64,000 bases of DNA from Evansella vedderi (GTDB lineage Bacteria; Bacillota; Bacilli; Bacillales; Salisediminibacteriaceae): the NCBI RefSeq assembly GCF_030813435.1, contig NZ_JAUSUG010000007.1:1-64000 (forward strand), written 5' to 3'. Positions 9,391-17,643 of this stretch are shown here, one piece after another (position 1 is the first letter of the stretch; each line of letters starts with the position of its first letter). The position numbers were made by a program, and so were the translations under genes. Under the pieces are notes generated by a model. That model did no database searches. It was not told the DNA's origin and saw only the letters and a list, made by a program, of their open reading frames with translations.

Positions 9391-9434
9391 AGCTTGGAGA
9401 AGCGGAAAGCGTTCGCCTGTAGCGTATCCAAGCT
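9391..9434. repeat. interspersed intergenic repeat, copy 2
   Basis: This copy is bounded by AGCTTGGA and TCCAAGCT, an 8-bp perfect inverted repeat, and contains GCGGAAAGCGTTCGCC and CTGTAGCG. It matches 305-335 at 30 of 31 positions. It lies between two divergent small genes. Confidence 0.65.
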
Positions 9435-9535
9435 ATGCTAAAAAACAACCTATGAAAATAGCCAGACATTTATTACCTTGATTATAATTTTCAACTTCCC
9501 ATAAAATAAATACGAAAGAAAAAGGAGGTTTTAAA

Positions 9536-9673
9536 ATGCGTAAAAGAAAGGGACAAAAAAACGCTGCAATTACAAATAATCAAACACCTACGGAAAGTTT
9601 ACCGGACGTGGAAGAGGAATATACTAGAAGCAATCATAATCGTCCGAAAACTGGACCAGGTTCAAAGGGGTGA
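9536..9673 (+). CDS. 45-residue basic protein, possibly spore-related
   Basis: The protein begins MRKRKGQKNAAITNNQ and ends RPKTGPGSKG. AAGGAGG lies 7 nt before the ATG, so translation is credible despite the size. Small, basic, Asn/Gln-rich proteins of this kind are typical of minor small acid-soluble spore proteins and the YfhD type, but I cannot assign a family. The next small gene starts 8 nt after its stop, which suggests co-transcription. Confidence 0.55.
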   Translation: MRKRKGQKNAAITNNQTPTESLPDVEEEYTRSNHNRPKTGPGSKG

Positions 9674-9681
9674 CGAGTATA

Positions 9682-9876
9682 ATGGAAAAAGATAAAGCAA
9701 AAGATGATAAGGAATACATTGAAATTGAAAAGAAAGATATAAAGGAAGTTGAACATAAAACATTACACCCAGGAGAAGCGGAATTTAGTCTTCAAAATGC
9801 TTCCTTTGATCCTGGGGAAAACGAATATCTTAATGAAAATGGTGCTGCAAGGAAAAATTATTGCGGCGGACTATAG
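9682..9876 (+). CDS. 64-residue acidic protein of unknown function
   Basis: MEKDKAKDDKEYIEIEKKD opens a highly charged protein that ends in NYCGGL. An in-frame GTG four codons earlier lacks a ribosome binding site; the ATG follows AAAGGGG by 11 nt. It shares a short operon with the preceding 45-residue protein and is closed by a hairpin with a T run. No family recognised. Confidence 0.55.
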   Translation: MEKDKAKDDKEYIEIEKKDIKEVEHKTLHPGEAEFSLQNASFDPGENEYLNENGAARKNYCGGL

Positions 9877-9898
9877 AAGTATGCCGCTCTTTCTATAT

Positions 9899-9930
9899 AC
9901 ACATGACCAGCTTTAGGTTATGTGTTTTTT
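9899..9930 (+). terminator. rho-independent terminator
   Basis: ACACATGACC pairs with GGTTATGTGT (one mismatch) and is followed by TTTTT, 22 nt after the small acidic gene. Confidence 0.7.
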
Positions 9931-9996
9931 CTATTATTTGCATAGCAGTAATGCTCTGGAGGAATATTGAAAATAAAAATGAAAAGGGGTATTGGA

Positions 9997-10248
9997 ATGG
10001 ATCAAATGTCTTATTTTGAAAAACTGGAGAATCTTTATGTTTTAAAGGAAACCCGACAAATGCTGTTAAAAAAACTTCAAGAAACAAATCCAAACACTGT
10101 TCTGCATCATGTAATAAGTGACGATTTAAATAAGATTGAACAGGAAATGACTTTATATACGGATGGACAGACAGTAGAAGTCCTAGATAAAGCAATGACG
10201 AGTTCCTTAATGAACCCTGCTATCTACTATGAATTAGATGAAGACTAA
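9997..10248 (+). CDS. 83-residue conserved-looking helical protein, function unknown
   Basis: The sequence MDQMSYFEKLENLYVLKE continues as an acidic, probably all-helical soluble protein. AAAAGGGG seven bases before the ATG fixes this start over a TTG ten codons upstream. The 3' end faces the convergent cytochrome bd operon with 17 nt between stops. I do not recognise the family. Confidence 0.55.
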   Translation: MDQMSYFEKLENLYVLKETRQMLLKKLQETNPNTVLHHVISDDLNKIEQEMTLYTDGQTVEVLDKAMTSSLMNPAIYYELDED

Positions 10249-10265
10249 CCCCACAATATGGCGAA

Positions 10266-11273
10266 TTAATTTCCTTTCACATACTCAGCATCAAAAATAA
10301 ATAACCGAAGTAATAAGAAAAGGGATGGGACTAATAAAAATAAGCCAGCTATAAAGGCCATTATTAATGTTATGCCCATCTCTGGACTCGTAATATTTTC
10401 ATAAATGGTTAAATAAGGATATAGAATAAACGGTAAATGGGTATATCCATATCCGAAGAAAGCAAAGAAAAATTGTAAACAAACAAGGCTGAAAGCAATA
10501 CCAATCTGCTGTTTTTTATAAATTAGCCATAGGGCAGCCAAAAAAGAAAGTAATGATAATACAAAAATCCAGCTTTCTTCTACCATCGCCTGAAAGTGCT
10601 CTGGGTTGTGGGTGCTTAATGTTAAAAACACTAAGAAACTCATTAAAATTGTAGGGCCACCCCAAATAAGGGTAAACTTTCGCATGAGCTCAAAGGCTTC
10701 TTTATCATGGGCAGAATTTGCATAGTACGTCAAAAATGATGCGCTAATAAAAAGTACACTTACAATGGCTAAGAGAACCACAATCCACGAGTAGGGATTA
10801 ACAAATAAGTGCCCTAAAAGCAACCGTACTCCGGATTCGTCGGCTATGATAAACCCGCCCTCAGATATGGTAAGAACAGTGGAAAAAGCCGCAGGGATAA
10901 GTAAACCAGTGGCACCATATAAAAATAGATACACATTGCTTTCCCTTGCACCATAGTTTGCGAAGGCGTAAAAGGATCCTCGGATAGACAATAAAACTAA
11001 GGCAACACTTCCGGGTACAAGAAGTGCCGTGCCGTAATAATAAGCCGTGTTTGGAAAGAATCCAATAAGTCCAATCATAAAAAATACGAGAAAAACATTT
11101 GTTACCTCCCAAACAGGAGATAAATAACGATCTATTACTTTACGAATCGTATGTTTCTTATTGGTTATCTTTGCATAAAAGGAATAGAAACCTGCTCCAA
11201 AATCAATGGAACCAATAATCAGGTAGCCGTATAAAAATACCCATAGGACAGTAATCCCAATATATTCAATCAT
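10266..11273 (-). CDS. cydB: cytochrome bd-type quinol oxidase subunit II
   Basis: A 335-residue polytopic membrane protein of the CydB family, opening MIEYIGITVLWVFLYGYLII with the DFGAGFY motif near residue 25. It partners subunit I encoded 19 nt upstream. The pair oxidises quinol and reduces oxygen at the cytoplasmic membrane, typically under low oxygen or when haem-copper oxidases are blocked. Sequence and size resemble the B. subtilis YthB branch as well as CydB, so which bd subtype this is remains open. It is the last gene of the operon. Confidence 0.88.
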   Translation of the reverse strand: MIEYIGITVLWVFLYGYLIIGSIDFGAGFYSFYAKITNKKHTIRKVIDRYLSPVWEVTNVFLVFFMIGLIGFFPNTAYYYGTALLVPGSVALVLLSIRGSFYAFANYGARESNVYLFLYGATGLLIPAAFSTVLTISEGGFIIADESGVRLLLGHLFVNPYSWIVVLLAIVSVLFISASFLTYYANSAHDKEAFELMRKFTLIWGGPTILMSFLVFLTLSTHNPEHFQAMVEESWIFVLSLLSFLAALWLIYKKQQIGIAFSLVCLQFFFAFFGYGYTHLPFILYPYLTIYENITSPEMGITLIMAFIAGLFLLVPSLFLLLRLFIFDAEYVKGN

Positions 11274-11292
11274 GAAAGTACCTCATTTCTTA

Positions 11293-12648
11293 TCATAAAA
11301 TAATATGATGCTTATCTATCTCACTTTCAACACTTTTCTTTGTAAATAATCGGATAAGTATTACGGGCAAAAGAATGCCCAGTGCAAGATACAATAAGGA
11401 GAATAAAATTAGCATTTCAAAAACATGCCCGGAAGTGGTTGCGGTCTCTGCAACCTTTAGATAACCCCTTAAAATCCAAGGCTGTCGTCCGACCTCTGTA
11501 AGGATCCATCCAAATTCAATGGATAAAATAGCCATTGGTCCTCCCAGTAATATGGCCCGTAACAGCCACGGGTTCAAAGAATTGAAACGGTTAAAATAAT
11601 AAAACACCAAGTAAATAAACGATACTGCAGCCAAGAACATACCAATCATAATCATCAAATTAAAGAAGTAATGTATGTATAACGGTGGCCACAAATCCTG
11701 TGGAAAATCATTTAAGCCTATGACCTCCGCTGAAGGTCGGTTAAATGCAAGGATACTTAAGGCATACGGAATCTCAATCCCGAATTTTACTTCTTGTTCA
11801 TCCTCGTTTAGTATCCCACCTAGGAGGAGTTTTGCTCTGTCTGTCGTTTCAAAATGCCATTCCGCAGCGGCTAATTTTTCCGGTTGATAATACGCTAAAA
11901 ATTTACCGCTAATGTCTCCGTTTACAATGGTTGCAACGGAAAATACGAAACAGCCTATCATGGCAAGATGAAGAGCTTTTTTATAGTAAATGTGAGTTTT
12001 TCCCCGTAAAAGGTGGAATGCTGCAATGGCTGCAAGGATGAATGCACCCGTCAAGTAGGCTGTAGTTAAAACATGGGATACCTTAGATGGCATTGCTGGG
12101 TTAAACATAGCAACAAAAGGCTGTACGTTAGTAAAAGCTCCATTTTCCAGATCAAACCCACGTGGTGTGTTCATAAAGGCATTAACTGTTGTAATAAAAA
12201 AGGCAGATGCGGAAGACCCGATTACAATGGGAATGGACAGCATCCAGTGGAAAATTGGATTTTTGAAACGATCCCAAGTATATAAATAGATCCCTAGGAA
12301 AATAGCCTCAAAAAAGAAAGCGAAGGTCTCCATAAATAAAGGAAGGCTGATAACATGCCCAGCCGACTGCATAAAGCTTGGCCATAGTAAGGATAGCTGG
12401 AAACCTATAATTGTTCCAGTAACAACCCCAACAGCTACTAAAATGGTGTACCCCCTCGTCCACCTCTTTGCAAGGAGTATATAATGATGATCTTTCTTTT
12501 TTATCCCGATCAGTTCTGCAATAGATATAAAAATAGGTATACCGACCCCGATCGTTGCCATTATGATATGAAAGCCTAACGTTATAAACGTCAGCCAGCG
12601 ACTTAGAAGTACCGGATCTTCCAACATGTTATGTATCTCCTTTAACAT
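11293..12648 (-). CDS. cydA: cytochrome bd-type quinol oxidase subunit I
   Basis: A 451-residue haem-bearing subunit. H27 (GFHIIMATIG) is the expected axial haem ligand, METFAFFFEAIFLG carries the conserved glutamates of helix III, and EVGRQPWILRGYLKV is the conserved GRQPW segment beside the quinol site. The Q-loop is short, as in the YthA/CIO type rather than E. coli CydA. The start overlaps a small upstream membrane-peptide gene by 20 nt, and cydB follows directly. Confidence 0.9.
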   Translation of the reverse strand: MLKEIHNMLEDPVLLSRWLTFITLGFHIIMATIGVGIPIFISIAELIGIKKKDHHYILLAKRWTRGYTILVAVGVVTGTIIGFQLSLLWPSFMQSAGHVISLPLFMETFAFFFEAIFLGIYLYTWDRFKNPIFHWMLSIPIVIGSSASAFFITTVNAFMNTPRGFDLENGAFTNVQPFVAMFNPAMPSKVSHVLTTAYLTGAFILAAIAAFHLLRGKTHIYYKKALHLAMIGCFVFSVATIVNGDISGKFLAYYQPEKLAAAEWHFETTDRAKLLLGGILNEDEQEVKFGIEIPYALSILAFNRPSAEVIGLNDFPQDLWPPLYIHYFFNLMIMIGMFLAAVSFIYLVFYYFNRFNSLNPWLLRAILLGGPMAILSIEFGWILTEVGRQPWILRGYLKVAETATTSGHVFEMLILFSLLYLALGILLPVILIRLFTKKSVESEIDKHHIIL

Positions 12649-12769
12649 TAGTGTTCTTAGAACTGTTGCTGTATGGTTCCTTCGATTTAAAAACCCAAAT
12701 AAAAAAAACTGCTAATGAAATAAACACTACCAGTATAGGTAAGATCAGTATAATAAAATCGTTAATCAT
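12629..12769 (-). CDS. 46-residue single-span membrane peptide, CydS/YthC-like third subunit
   Basis: MINDFIILILPILVVFISLA begins a single transmembrane helix, followed by WVFKSKEPY and a hydrophilic tail. It overlaps the cydA start by 20 nt. Known bd oxidases carry a small subunit of this form (CydX in proteobacteria, CydS in Geobacillus), so an accessory role in assembly or haem shielding is likely. The start is supported by GGGAGC 9 nt upstream; an in-frame ATG 22 codons earlier has none. Confidence 0.65.
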   Translation of the reverse strand: MINDFIILILPILVVFISLAVFFIWVFKSKEPYSNSSKNTNVKGDT

Positions 12770-12927
12770 TATAAAAAAGCTCCCATTCCATTTTTTTCTT
12801 AGTATTGTCGCAAAAGGAAATAATATGTAGCACAAAGATGTGACAAAGTTGTGAACAAGTTTATTTCATATATGTTTCATTGAAAGGGAACTATAAGTTT
12901 TATAAAAGTCATATAGGTGAAAAACTC

Positions 12928-13839
12928 ATGAAGATGCTTTGTATAGATGGTGGAGGAATTAGGGGAGTCTTTCCAATAAAAATATTGGCAGCCATAGAAA
13001 GGGAATTAGGAGACCCTTTAGTTGACTTCTTTGATGTTATAGCAGGTACAAGTACTGGGGCTGTCATTGCTGCCTCTGTAACACTTAAAAGGGATATGAA
13101 TGAGCTGTTAAATAAATATAAGAAATACGGGGAAATGATTTTTAAACGGCAGGCAAAGCTAGGGATCTTTAAGAGTGTTTATAGTGATAAATATTTACGC
13201 CATTTTCTAAAAGAAAGTTTTGGACAGCTGACCCTAAATGAAATTCGTAAACCTTTAATCCTTCCCTCGGTAGATGTAACTCACGGAAAGCCGTATGTTT
13301 TTAGGAGTAATTACGGAAATTACGATAGAAAAGATTTGACTATTCCATTGTGGGATGCGGTCTTGTCGTCTTGTTCAGCTCCCCTGTATTTTCCCCCAAA
13401 CAATATTAAGAATCGTTATCTTTCTGTTGATGGGGGCCTTTGGGCGAATAATCCGTCCCTAGTTTGTGTAACAGAAGGACTTCGATTTTTTAAAAAACCT
13501 ATAGAAGATATAAGAATTTTCTCTTTAGGAACCGGTGAGCAAAACATTGATTTTTCTATCGAAAAGGATATGGCGTGGGGGATGACAAAATGGTTGCCTA
13601 TTCAATTTACCTCTATGAAGGTAACACCTAAATTATTGGATTTAGCTCTTAACCTTTCATCTGAAACAGTAACATATCAATGTAAAACTCTATTGGGAGA
13701 AAATTACCTCCGTATTAATAAAGAATTAGGGGGAGAGGTCCCCTTTGACGATGTAAGCTCTATTAATCAATTACTGGAACTTGCGGATCAAGCATACAAA
13801 GAAGAACGAGATAAAATTATTTCTTTTATTAAAAAGTGA
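12928..13839 (+). CDS. patatin-like phospholipase
   Basis: A 303-residue PNPLA lipid hydrolase. The oxyanion loop is D7-G-G-G-I-R-G, the nucleophile is S42 in GTSTG and the partner aspartate is D168 in DGGLWANNPS, so the catalytic dyad is complete. It should deacylate phospholipids or related esters in the cytosol. A TTG 48 nt upstream is an alternative start, but MKMLCIDGGG aligns with the usual family N-terminus. There is no cyclase, TIR or sensor gene nearby, so a defence role of CapV type is not indicated. The csgA spore cluster follows after 83 nt. Confidence 0.82.
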   Translation: MKMLCIDGGGIRGVFPIKILAAIERELGDPLVDFFDVIAGTSTGAVIAASVTLKRDMNELLNKYKKYGEMIFKRQAKLGIFKSVYSDKYLRHFLKESFGQLTLNEIRKPLILPSVDVTHGKPYVFRSNYGNYDRKDLTIPLWDAVLSSCSAPLYFPPNNIKNRYLSVDGGLWANNPSLVCVTEGLRFFKKPIEDIRIFSLGTGEQNIDFSIEKDMAWGMTKWLPIQFTSMKVTPKLLDLALNLSSETVTYQCKTLLGENYLRINKELGGEVPFDDVSSINQLLELADQAYKEERDKIISFIKK

Positions 13840-13854
13840 GCGCTTCATTTTATA

Positions 13855-13885
13855 TGTATTTAATTACGTTAGAATCAGCATCCTA
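13855..13885 (+). promoter_or_regulatory. candidate sigma-G/sigma-F promoter for csgA
   Basis: TGTATT and CATCCTA are separated by 18 nt and sit 37 nt before the csgA start. This resembles the forespore sigma-G consensus (TGAATA, CATACTA), and csgA in B. subtilis is sigma-G dependent. Confidence 0.5.
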
Positions 13886-13922
13886 TTTATGTAAATTTAA
13901 TTTTAAAGAAGGTGAGTAAGTC

Positions 13923-14174
13923 ATGGAAATGACACTTGGTTATTTAAGGGAGTCCCTTTCCAATTATCTAGAGGAAAATGAGGTTTGTGAAAGGCTTTAT
14001 CAGAGACTAGAAAAGAATAATTACAAAAATGAAGGTGAATTTGTAAGAGACTTAACATTGCAAGAAATTGAAGTATTAAATTCCATTATGAAAAAAGAAA
14101 TTGATTATGCTAAACAGGAGCAAGATGACAAACGGGCAAGGGAACTGAATGAAGTTTACGAATTGTTGTTTTAA
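13923..14174 (+). CDS. csgA: CsgA, sigma-G-dependent sporulation protein
   Basis: An 83-residue acidic protein. MTLGYLRESLSNYLEENEVC at the start and KRARELNEVYELL at the end match B. subtilis CsgA closely, from memory, over the full length. The next two genes correspond to ybxH and ybyB, the same order as in B. subtilis, which strengthens the call. It is expected in the forespore; its molecular role is unknown. AAGAAGGTGAG supplies the ribosome binding site. Confidence 0.8.
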   Translation: MEMTLGYLRESLSNYLEENEVCERLYQRLEKNNYKNEGEFVRDLTLQEIEVLNSIMKKEIDYAKQEQDDKRARELNEVYELLF

Positions 14175-14192
14175 CAAAAGGAGATAGAACTA

Positions 14193-14465
14193 ATGGATTC
14201 AACAGAAGAACAACGCCATCAATTTAAAATGGTCGAAGATAATGGGGAAATAATTGTAGAAGGAGAAATTATCGGAAGGTCAGTGATTCCTTATTACGAT
14301 GATTTAAAATGTAAAGCAATTATTGCCCTTTTAAATTCCATTGATCAGGATAATTTTGTTAAAGCAGAAAAATGGGAGTTGTTTGAGGAATATTTTAAGG
14401 AAATAGAAGAAACGTTAACGGAAATAAAAAAGTTTAACAAGTTTCAGGGAAATGTTATTCAATGA
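14193..14465 (+). CDS. ybxH: YbxH-like protein
   Basis: A 90-residue acidic protein with a conserved central segment, NGEIIVEGEIIGRSVIPYYD. It sits between csgA and the ybyB-like gene, as ybxH does in B. subtilis. AAAGGAGA lies 10 nt before the ATG. Function unknown; sporulation linked by context. Confidence 0.65.
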   Translation: MDSTEEQRHQFKMVEDNGEIIVEGEIIGRSVIPYYDDLKCKAIIALLNSIDQDNFVKAEKWELFEEYFKEIEETLTEIKKFNKFQGNVIQ

Positions 14466-14481
14466 AATCGGGGGTGCAATC

Positions 14482-14682
14482 ATGGATAAGAAAAATGTAA
14501 AAGAAGATGTTAATGCTGCAGTAGGTGGAATGGGGATTTTTGGGACTACTGGAAATGTAGAAATTGAAGGCTATGAGATGTCTGGAGATATTGAGAACGC
14601 AGGTCAATTAGATAAAGGGTTTAAGAAGGATAGTGGTACTGTGGGGGCAAAAGCTACTCTTGAGGAGAACGGTGAAAGTTAA
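14482..14682 (+). CDS. ybyB: YbyB-like protein
   Basis: A 66-residue protein, MDKKNVKEDVNAAVGGMGIF at the start, corresponding to the third gene of the B. subtilis csgA-ybxH-ybyB cluster. GGGGG seven bases upstream marks this ATG in preference to one ten codons earlier inside ybxH. It is Gly-rich without a signal peptide. The transcript ends at a hairpin 29 nt downstream. Confidence 0.65.
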   Translation: MDKKNVKEDVNAAVGGMGIFGTTGNVEIEGYEMSGDIENAGQLDKGFKKDSGTVGAKATLEENGES

Positions 14683-14710
14683 AAAGTTCCAATTCATTTC
14701 TCATCAGTTT

Positions 14711-14755
14711 AGGGTGACTTAAAAGGACCTTATATCCTACCTTTCAAGTCGCCCT
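14711..14755. terminator. hairpin terminator, family member 2
   Basis: AGGGTGACTTAAAAGG pairs with CCTTTCAAGTCGCCCT; it lies between convergent genes and can serve both. Same family as the hairpin at 17125-17166. Confidence 0.75.
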
Positions 14756-14763
14756 TTATTTTA

Positions 14764-15315
14764 TTACCCCTGAATTTCAGGCTTTATAATGAAATGAAAC
14801 GAAGCCCTTAAATACTCTAAATAACGCCTAGCGTGCACCTCGAGTTTTTCATTTGTGTCCACTAATTCGCTGAAGGTATTGAAGATAGGTAATGTTTTCG
14901 TGCGAATAATATTACTGGTGGAGTAAAAGGGTGTCATCAGCTGTTCTATTGTGTGTCGGTGCTGTCCATCGAATCGATAATCATCAGGATAAGCACTCGA
15001 ACTAATGGCCAAGCCCAATTCCTTTCCTTCCAGTTTATATGTACCACTAAAAGCCCAGCCCTTTTGCAATACAACATCAAACCATTTTTTCATCAAAGAA
15101 GGATAGCTGTACCAATAGTTAGGAAACTGAAAAATTATTCGGTCATGATTCTCCATTAATGCCTGTTCGTTTTTCACGTCAATTTGTTCATCAGGATACT
15201 CTGAATAAAGCTCGTGAATGGTAATGTCTGATTGATTGGAAATTGCTTTTTTTAACGCTGCATTTAATCTGGACTCGTCCATACTTGGGTGTGTAATAAT
15301 AACAAGTATTTTCAA
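14764..15315 (-). CDS. NAD(P)H-dependent flavodoxin-fold oxidoreductase (YwrO/KefF-like)
   Basis: A 183-residue cytosolic quinone- or nitro-reductase of the NQO1-like family. The FMN phosphate loop is at THPSMDESRLN, and FQFPNYWYSYPSLMKKWFDVV is the hallmark segment around the isoalloxazine. Related proteins are B. subtilis YwrO and the KefF ancillary subunit; no Kef transporter is next door, so a general detoxifying role fits best. It is divergent from the PBP gene. Confidence 0.8.
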   Translation of the reverse strand: MKILVIITHPSMDESRLNAALKKAISNQSDITIHELYSEYPDEQIDVKNEQALMENHDRIIFQFPNYWYSYPSLMKKWFDVVLQKGWAFSGTYKLEGKELGLAISSSAYPDDYRFDGQHRHTIEQLMTPFYSTSNIIRTKTLPIFNTFSELVDTNEKLEVHARRYLEYLRASFHFIIKPEIQG

Positions 15316-15417
15316 TTTAAATCACCTCTTAATAAGTATTGAAAATCATATAGAGTATAATTTTCCCCCTCTGCATTACATTAAATAGTAAATATATATA
15401 GAAGGCAGGATTATCCA

Positions 15418-16875
15418 TTGAAGCATAAATTTATATGTATCGTAACTTTATTCTTACTATTTTTATCCAGTCAACCTGTCGATGCTATTATTATTCAGGA
15501 TACTATACAAAAACGATTAGATGAATTTTTTCAAAGGGAGATTGATTCCAAAGGAGCTATTGCCGGAGTTAGTGTTCGTTCAGCAGACACTGGTAAACTC
15601 CTTTATGATCGTAAGGGGGATATACGCCTACGGCCAGCTTCAAATTTAAAATTGTTTACAGCAGCTGCAGCTCTTTCCACACTAGGGCCAGATTATACAT
15701 ATAAGACGGAAGTTTTAACGGATGGTTATGTCCGATGGAAAATTCTACACGGGAACCTTTACTTAAAAGGGAGAGGGGATCCTACCTTAACGATAGATAA
15801 TTTAAAAGCATTAGTTAAAAGTATAAAGGAACAGAATATTAAAGTTATTCGTGGAGATTTAATTGGGGATGACTCATGGTATGACGATATCCGTTATTCC
15901 ATTGATTTGCCATGGAGTGATGAGACCTATGATTATGCTTCCCAGATCTCTCCATTAACGCTCTCTCCAAATCAAGACTTTGATACAGGAAACATCATTG
16001 TGGAGGTTAACCCTGGACATAATTTGGGAGAAAAAGGAGAAATTATTATCCACCCTTATACAGAATACCTACAAATCGTTAATAATACGGAAACAGTTTC
16101 AATAGATGAAAAGACGGAGATTTCAATGGAAAGGACGCACGGAACAAATACTGTTACTATAAACGGAAAGGTTTCATTCAATTCAAAGTCAGTTCGAAAG
16201 TTGATTCCTGTTTGGGAGCCCACAAACTTGGTTGTTGATGTATTTAAGGAATTATTAAAGGAGTACGGAATTGTATTATTGGGAGATGCGAAGGTTGGAA
16301 TAACCCCTTACGAGAATACAGAATTAGCTTGTAACACTTCCATCCCTTTGTCTAAAATTCTATTGCCATTCATGAAATACAGTAATAATACCCACGGTGA
16401 AATGTTGGTAAAGGAAATGGGAAAAAAAGAAAAAAAGGAAGGAAGTTGGGAAGCGGGTCTTCAAGTATTACAATCTGAACTAAAGTCTTTCGGAATAAAA
16501 ACGGAAGCATTAGTGCTTAGGGACGGATCAGGGATTTCCCATATTAATCTTGTTACAGCCAATGAGTTGACAAAGCTATTATTTGAAATACAAGATAAGG
16601 ACTGGTTTCCAGTCTTTATGGAATCACTTCCTGTTGCAGGTGTGAAAGAAAAAGAAGTTGGTGGGACTTTACGGTATCGTCTAAGTGATCCTTCTACGAA
16701 AGGGAAGGTATTTGCAAAGACAGGTTCATTAACAACCATTAGTTCACTGTCTGGTTATGCGAAAACGAAGAGTGGACAAAAAATAATTTTCTCAATTTTA
16801 TTAAATAATTTAACAGATGATGTAAATGGAAAGAAGATGGAAGATGAGACTATATCTATATTAATGGAATTATAA
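15418..16875 (+). CDS. dacC: class C penicillin-binding protein, D-Ala-D-Ala carboxypeptidase/endopeptidase (PBP4a type)
   Basis: A 485-residue S13-family peptidase with an N-terminal signal peptide (about residues 1-23, ending PVDA). The three active-site motifs are S75-N-L-K78, S322-N-N and K434-T-G, so it should be active. Length matches B. subtilis DacC (491). It trims or cleaves peptidoglycan cross-links outside the membrane. The start is TTG with AGGCAGGA upstream. The SspL-type gene follows after 73 nt, and spore-envelope expression is possible. Confidence 0.88.
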   Translation: MKHKFICIVTLFLLFLSSQPVDAIIIQDTIQKRLDEFFQREIDSKGAIAGVSVRSADTGKLLYDRKGDIRLRPASNLKLFTAAAALSTLGPDYTYKTEVLTDGYVRWKILHGNLYLKGRGDPTLTIDNLKALVKSIKEQNIKVIRGDLIGDDSWYDDIRYSIDLPWSDETYDYASQISPLTLSPNQDFDTGNIIVEVNPGHNLGEKGEIIIHPYTEYLQIVNNTETVSIDEKTEISMERTHGTNTVTINGKVSFNSKSVRKLIPVWEPTNLVVDVFKELLKEYGIVLLGDAKVGITPYENTELACNTSIPLSKILLPFMKYSNNTHGEMLVKEMGKKEKKEGSWEAGLQVLQSELKSFGIKTEALVLRDGSGISHINLVTANELTKLLFEIQDKDWFPVFMESLPVAGVKEKEVGGTLRYRLSDPSTKGKVFAKTGSLTTISSLSGYAKTKSGQKIIFSILLNNLTDDVNGKKMEDETISILMEL

Positions 16876-16948
16876 GCATATACAGTATGTAAACTTCCTG
16901 TATATAAACATTCTCCTTTCGGAAAAATAGAGCACAGGAGGTGTTAAG

Positions 16949-17101
16949 ATGGGTAAACAAAGAGGTCATAGAAGTAGGAATGCAAATGTTCCGGGGGCAC
17001 AAAGTGTAAATCCATTAGGTAATTCACCAGACGATCCAAAGGCAGGAGAAGTACTTAGTGAACTAGCACAAAAGGCAAAGAAGGAGAATACGAAAAGATA
17101 A
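16949..17101 (+). CDS. sspL: small acid-soluble spore protein, SspL type
   Basis: A 50-residue protein, too short for most gene finders. The start MGKQRGHRSRNANVPGA is basic and the C-terminus, DDPKAGEVLSELAQKAKK followed by ENTKR, resembles the SspL ending DPKTELEERAKKSNTKR as I remember it. ACAGGAGGTG gives a strong ribosome binding site. Expected in the forespore core. A perfect 16-bp hairpin terminator follows. Confidence 0.7.
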   Translation: MGKQRGHRSRNANVPGAQSVNPLGNSPDDPKAGEVLSELAQKAKKENTKR

Positions 17102-17124
17102 GGCATTTCTAAGTAGTACTAGGG

Positions 17125-17166
17125 AGGGTGACTCAAAAGGTTAAATAACACCTTTTGAGTCACCCT
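17125..17166. terminator. hairpin terminator, family member 3 (perfect stem)
   Basis: AGGGTGACTCAAAAGG pairs perfectly over 16 bp with CCTTTTGAGTCACCCT around a 10-nt AT-rich loop. It separates the convergent sspL-like and minus-strand genes and is the cleanest example of the family. Confidence 0.85.
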
Positions 17167-17460
17167 TTATTGTTGATTTTCAGGTTCAACGGGATTACCA
17201 GTTGACGTATGGTCAATAACCCATTCTCTTGCATTGTTAGAAATAGAAGCCCAATTAGGGATTTGATCACTATGTTCTATAATCCAATTTAAACAATATT
17301 GTGGATCAATACTCACTTCTTCACACTGGGATAAAAAATTTTGAATATTAGATTGACTACAATTTTCCCACGATCCACAGGTTATTCTCCAAATTTCTTC
17401 CATTTTATTCTGTGTAGAAGCATCCACATTTGACTGATTAAATTGATTCTCGACCGTCAT
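17167..17460 (-). CDS. 97-residue protein of unknown function with four cysteines
   Basis: An Asn/Gln/Ser/Trp-rich soluble protein beginning MTVENQFNQSNVDASTQNK. Cysteines occur in ITCGSWENC, SQCEEV and QYCLNW. There is no signal peptide. GAGGAGG 8 nt upstream supports the start. The stop codon immediately abuts the bidirectional hairpin. I do not recognise a family; spore-coat proteins of this composition exist, but that is speculation. Confidence 0.55.
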   Translation of the reverse strand: MTVENQFNQSNVDASTQNKMEEIWRITCGSWENCSQSNIQNFLSQCEEVSIDPQYCLNWIIEHSDQIPNWASISNNAREWVIDHTSTGNPVEPENQQ

Positions 17461-17643
17461 CCATAATAACCTCCTCTTTTAAGCTAACACTTTAAAGTAT
17501 TTCCAAACACACTTAAAGCATGTAATTATTTTTAACCTTGATTTTTACCCACATACCTTAACATTTTGTTATGTTCGTAATATGGATTAGCCTTGAAAAA
17601 TAAGATGTACTGAGACGACAAAGTTTTTAAGGAGGCCATTATT

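Noticed and set aside
12848-12870. TTGTGAAC and GTGACAAA half-sites upstream of the cyd operon, suggestive of a Rex redox operator
   Set aside because: The half-sites are not spaced or oriented as the TTGTGAA-N4-TTCACAA palindrome, so I do not call an operator.
12928-14682. Patatin-like lipase as a CBASS effector with the following small genes
   Set aside because: The neighbours are recognisable csgA, ybxH and ybyB homologues; no cyclic-nucleotide synthase or HORMA/TRIP13 gene is present.
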